The position numbers were made by a program, and so were the translations under genes. Of a stretch of DNA of 24,366 bases, positions 22,001 through 24,366 are shown one piece after another (within the stretch, counting starts at the first letter, position 1; each line of letters opens with the position of its first letter). The stretch is from contig CAYLUN010000082.1 in the NCBI GenBank assembly GCA_964386865.1, positions 1 to 24,366 of the forward strand, read 5' to 3'. The notes beneath the pieces are model-generated. The model had not been told where the DNA came from. It was given only the letters and a program-made list of their open reading frames with translations, and searched no databases. The DNA is from CAYLUN01 sp964386865. GTDB taxonomy: Bacteria; Verrucomicrobiota; Kiritimatiellia; RFP12; UBA1067.

Positions 22001-24366
22001 GGTCGTTTCAGGCTATGATCAGGTCCTCACCGTCACACCGGACGAATATTACCACGTGGTGAACGTGACGGTAGACGGAGTTTCTATAGGGGCCACAAAC
22101 AGCTACACGTTCCTCAACCTCACCAACAGCCATACGTTCGCGGCCACGTTCGCAATGAACTTTTTTGCGACCGTCTACGTCGCCACCAACGGCATGCACG
22201 AGTTCCCGTACACGAACTGGGTGACGGCGGCGACGAATATCCAACTCGCTGTGGACACAGCCGCTTCCGTCGGAACGCGGGTGCTGGTGAGCAATGGTGT
22301 GTACCAAACTGGCGGGAGGACGGCCTACGGACTGGGCAATCGGATCGCGCTGACCCAAGCGGTGACTGTGCAGAGCGTCAACGGGCCGGACGTGACAACC
22401 ATCAAGGGGCAAACAGGCTATCGTTGCGCCTATGTGACCAACGGCGCGGTCCTGGCCGGTTTCACCTTGACGAACGGTAGAACGGCTACCTCCGGCACCT
22501 CAACGCAAATGTCCGGTGGCGGCGTCTGGATGGACAATGGCGCCATGGTGTCCAACTGTATCGTCAGCGGTAATGGAGCTAACAATGCAGGGGGGGGGGT
22601 CTATCTCAATCAAGGCGGGACTTTGCAGAACTGTACCATCAAGGGCAACAACGTCTATAGCAGCAACGATTATATCGGTAAGGGTGGCGGTATCTTCTGC
22701 TATAGGGGCGGGACCTTGCGGAGTTGCCTGATCATCCACAATTCCGCCATAGGTTCATGGGACTATTGGGGTGGATTTTTTGGCGTGGTGCATCTCGCAG
22801 GTAATAGCGGCCGGGGCGGAGGGGTTTACTGCGACCAGGGAGGAGCACTGCTCAACTGTACCCTCAGCGATAATGAAGCCGAGTCCTCGTACGGCGATCC
22901 CTTTGTGGACGGTTACGGTGGCGGAGTATACTGCAACTCCGGCGGAGCGTTGACCAACTGTATCGTGTACTATAACTCAAGCGTGAACGGCCTCGATTGG
23001 TACGATTCCGGAGCGGTAACGGGCAGCTATAGTTACTGTTGCACCACGCCGAACCACGGAGGTGAGGGGAATGCCACGGACAATCCCGCATTCATTGACT
23101 CCGCCCATGACGACTATCGACTGCAGCCGTACTCACCCTGTAAAAACACCGGCATCAACCAGTCGTGGATGAGCACGGCTACAGACCTGCAAGGTCTACC
23201 GCGCATCGTGGACTCTTACGTGGACCGGGGCGCATACGAGAGTCTTTCATCAATAACGGCCAGAGGCGGCTCCCACGGAACTATCAGCCCGAGCGGCATC
23301 GTCTGGAGCGTGTCGGGCGACAGCCAGAGCTTCGCGATCACGCCGGAGGCGCACTACCATGTGGCGGATGTGACGGTGGACGGCGTCTCGGTGGGGGTGA
23401 CGAACAGCTACACGTTCAATAATGTCACTGGCGATCACACAATCTCGGTGACGTTCGCGGTAGATTTTCATGAAACCGTCTACGTCGCCACAGACGGTAC
23501 GCACACGTTCCCGTACACGACATGGGCCACGGCGGCGACGAACATTCAGGCTGCGGTGGACGAGGCGGCCTCCGCAGGGACACTGGTGTACGTGACCAAC
23601 GGCGTGTACCAGACCGGCGGGGCGGCGTTCGACGGCATGAGCAACCGCGTGGCGCTGACCAAGGCCGTGAACGTGCGGAGCGTTAACGGGCCGGCTGTGA
23701 CGGTCATCAAGGGGCAGGGCGCGCTGGGCCCGAGCGCCATGCGTTGCGCGTACCTGACCAACGGCGCGGTGCTGGCCGGCTTCACGCTGTCCAACGGCTT
23801 CACCCGCACGTCGGGCGCTTGGGCGGCAAGCATGGCCGGCGGCGGCGTCAGGCTGGACGGCGGCGGCATCGTCTCCAACTGCGTGATCGTCGGAAACTCA
23901 GCTTATTATCACGGCGGCGGGGCCTTGTGCGAATACGGCGGGTCGGTGCGGAACTGCGTTATCAGCGGCAACACAGCCAACGGCGGCGATAACGTCAACG
24001 GTGGCGGAGGCGGAGTGTTCTGCTATTATGGCGGCACGGTGCAGGAGTGCACGGTCACGGGCAACAGGAGCCTCGATAGCTCCGGCGGCGGAATCAACTG
24101 TTACTTGGGGGGCACGGCGCTGAACTGCACGCTCAGCGGCAATGCCGCCGCCAATAACGGCGGTGGGGTCTACTGCTCCTCGACCGGGGCGGTGGCGAAC
24201 TGCGAGATCAGTAACAACTCCGCCAGCAATAACGGCGGCGGTGCCTACTGTAATCAGGGTGGAACGCTGGTGAACTGCACGCTCAGCGGCAATTCGGCCT
24301 CGGTTCAGGGCGGGGGAGTGAGCTGCTCCAACGGTGGAGCCTTGACAAACTGCGTCGTCTACGGTA
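19056..24366 (+). CDS. Giant cysteine-rich beta-helix surface protein (choice-of-anchor Q type), 3' partial
   Basis: One frame runs without a stop from ATG 19056 (ribosome-binding site AAGGGGGA, 5-nt spacer) to the window end, more than 1770 codons. A signal peptide with a long N-terminus ends at GSAQA/A (about residue 38). Four large modules follow, starting near residues 43, 554, 1040 and 1475. Each has an opening such as VYVATNGSHTFPY then AAVDEAA and TNGVYQTGG. A right-handed beta-helix follows, with rungs like GGGVYCSSGGTLADC and NCTLSGNSA. Next comes a closing segment (SPCINAG, ATDLDGRPRI, VDMGAYE) typical of choice-of-anchor Q proteins. Last is a domain resembling divergent InlB B-repeats (YYHVAEVTVDGVSIGATN). 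Module 4 is cut by the window. A cell-surface adhesin or matrix role, or pectate-lyase-like binding, is inferred. Odd points are a 569-nt perfect internal repeat and a ten-G run at 22590. Confidence 0.88.
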   Translation, partial: MASSTQAGKRMSSFGFEIGKRLFGLIVCGWLACGSAQAATRYVWPSSPTPGSGFTNWTTAAQTIQAAVDAASPGDTVLVTNGVYQTGGAAFDGMSNRVALTKAVNVRSVNGPAVTVIKGQGALGPSAMRCAYLTNGAVLAGFTLSNGFTRTSGAWAASMAGGGVRLDGGGIVSNCVIVGNSAYYHGGGALCEYGGSVRNCVISGNTANGGDNVNGGGGGVFCYYGGTVQECTVTGNRSLDSSGGGINCYLGGTALNCTLSGNAAANNGGGAYCSSTGSVANCEIAGNSATNNGGGVYCSSGGTLADCAIKSNSADRGGGVYCYLGGTLQSCTLSGNAAHFYGGGIYCNEGGTLQSCTLSCNTATNAGGGVTCYNGGVLVNCIVYGNTAYAGYSNWGDTGSGMSYAYCCTWPSRAGTGNITNNPQFVSAATADFRLQTDSPCINAGTNQAWMTAATDLDGRPRILGGAVDMGAYEWSPTITATASAHGKITPDADVWVAMYSNQTFTVTPDTYYHVAEVTVDGVSIGATNRYTFLNVTNNHTITATFEVNFFATVYVATNGSHTFPYTSWGTAATNIQTALDEAASEGTLVRVNNGVYQTGGTTVYGMSNRVALTKAVTVRSVNGPAVTAIRGQGPLGDSAVRCAYVTNGAVLSGFTLTNGFTRTSDDWESCRSGGGVWLDGGGTVSNCTISGCAADFYGGGAFCDLGGTVANCQINGNLSNGGNNVNGGGGGVFCWKGGAVSDCTVAGNSSVDSSGGGINCYLGGTAQNCVVSGNSATNGGGVYCSSGATVDNCEISGNSSTNYGGGAYCNQGGTLQNCTLNGNTSGRGGGAYCYYGGTVQSCTLSGNSALFFGGGAYCLFGGALTNSIVYGNTNAPNPNWCDSGSGMRYGSCCTWPSHTGIGNITNDPQFVSAETADYRLRVGSPCINVGTNQLGMDTATDLDGKPRLIGGTVDIGAYESGYPITTTAGPHGAISPSGSVWVVSGYDQVLTVTPDEYYHVVNVTVDGVSIGATNSYTFLNLTNSHTFAATFAMNFFATVYVATNGMHEFPYTNWVTAATNIQLAVDTAASVGTRVLVSNGVYQTGGRTAYGLGNRIALTQAVTVQSVNGPDVTTIKGQTGYRCAYVTNGAVLAGFTLTNGRTATSGTSTQMSGGGVWMDNGAMVSNCIVSGNGANNAGGGVYLNQGGTLQNCTIKGNNVYSSNDYIGKGGGIFCYRGGTLRSCLIIHNSAIGSWDYWGGFFGVVHLAGNSGRGGGVYCDQGGALLNCTLSDNEAESSYGDPFVDGYGGGVYCNSGGALTNCIVYYNSSVNGLDWYDSGAVTGSYSYCCTTPNHGGEGNATDNPAFIDSAHDDYRLQPYSPCKNTGINQSWMSTATDLQGLPRIVDSYVDRGAYESLSSITARGGSHGTISPSGIVWSVSGDSQSFAITPEAHYHVADVTVDGVSVGVTNSYTFNNVTGDHTISVTFAVDFHETVYVATDGTHTFPYTTWATAATNIQAAVDEAASAGTLVYVTNGVYQTGGAAFDGMSNRVALTKAVNVRSVNGPAVTVIKGQGALGPSAMRCAYLTNGAVLAGFTLSNGFTRTSGAWAASMAGGGVRLDGGGIVSNCVIVGNSAYYHGGGALCEYGGSVRNCVISGNTANGGDNVNGGGGGVFCYYGGTVQECTVTGNRSLDSSGGGINCYLGGTALNCTLSGNAAANNGGGVYCSSTGAVANCEISNNSASNNGGGAYCNQGGTLVNCTLSGNSASVQGGGVSCSNGGALTNCVVYG
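19293..19861 (+). repeat. Perfect 569-nt intragenic direct repeat, copy 1 (module 1)
   Basis: Base-by-base reading finds this stretch identical to 23595-24163, at an offset of 4302 nt, which is divisible by three. The first mismatches are at 19292/23594 and 19862/24164. Similarity continues beyond both ends but with scattered differences. Confidence 0.93.
22590..22599 (+). repeat. In-frame homopolymer of ten G in the beta-helix gene
   Basis: Ten consecutive G lie in codons 1179-1182 and encode a GGG-V turn of a beta-helix rung. Loss of one G would bring in a TGA at 22729-22731 and gain of one G a TAG at 22658-22660 (present coordinates), cutting the protein off in module 3. Confidence 0.9.
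23595..24163 (+). repeat. Perfect 569-nt intragenic direct repeat, copy 2 (module 4)
   Basis: This is the partner of 19293-19861. The equivalent parts of modules 2 (from about 20830) and 3 (from about 22290) are clearly homologous but differ at many positions, so only modules 1 and 4 share this recent sequence. Confidence 0.93.

Noticed and set aside
19056..24366. The repetitive GGC/GGT-rich rung sequences as a CRISPR array or non-coding satellite.
   Set aside because: The units are coding, vary in length and sequence, keep one open frame throughout and encode recognisable beta-helix rungs.

Overview
The window is a GC-rich bacterial stretch dominated by exported proteins: signal peptides, lipoproteins, one twin-arginine signal and large modular surface proteins. 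The mix of tandem DUF1080 domains, a Tat-exported sugar isomerase-like TIM barrel, a GH9 glycosidase, He_PIG repeats and a choice-of-anchor Q type beta-helix protein resembles the PVC superphylum, in particular Kiritimatiellota, Verrucomicrobiota or Lentisphaerota. That placement is inferred from gene content only, because no rRNA or other marker gene is present.

Layout. (1) 1-285: 3' end of a gene with two [4Fe-4S] motifs, probably an ETF-quinone oxidoreductase-type protein. (2) 469-5044: a more A/T-rich pair made of a small secreted protein and a 921-residue protein alternating five copies of an unrecognised module with four He_PIG Ig-like domains, followed by a DUF4034-type protein. (3) 5375-6334: Tat-exported TIM-barrel isomerase/epimerase-like protein. 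(4) 6465-11787: a tight six-gene operon for envelope proteins (LA_2272-type surface repeats, PEGA protein, CsgG/FlgT_C-like protein, COG3014-like lipoprotein, YcfL, LpoB), closed by a strong bidirectional hairpin terminator at 11811-11839. (5) 11866-12561 (minus): a lipoprotein with a pseudopilin-like region and a canonical EF-hand loop, convergent on the operon. (6) 12836-14203: tandem DUF1080 protein, divergent from the lipoprotein. (7) 14314-14741: two tiny genes, a two-helix membrane protein and a short exported peptide, overlapping by ATGA. (8) 14915-16033: an orphan PAS/cysteine-motif histidine kinase. (9) 16071-18656 (minus): GH9 glycosidase. (10) 19056 to the window end: one uninterrupted reading frame of more than 1770 codons for a cysteine-rich beta-helix protein built of four large modules.

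How they fit together. The GH9 enzyme, the DUF1080 protein and the TIM-barrel protein suggest breakdown of plant or algal polysaccharides and derived sugars. The six-gene operon looks like an outer-membrane lipoprotein assembly related to the LpoB/YcfL locus of gammaproteobacteria, but with extra components. The giant beta-helix protein is the most dynamic locus. It has a 569-nt perfect internal repeat, while the two intervening modules have diverged, and an in-frame run of ten G that would switch the gene off if it slipped. Together these suggest a surface protein that varies by recombination and possibly by phase variation. No tRNA, rRNA, CRISPR array, transposase or phage gene was seen.
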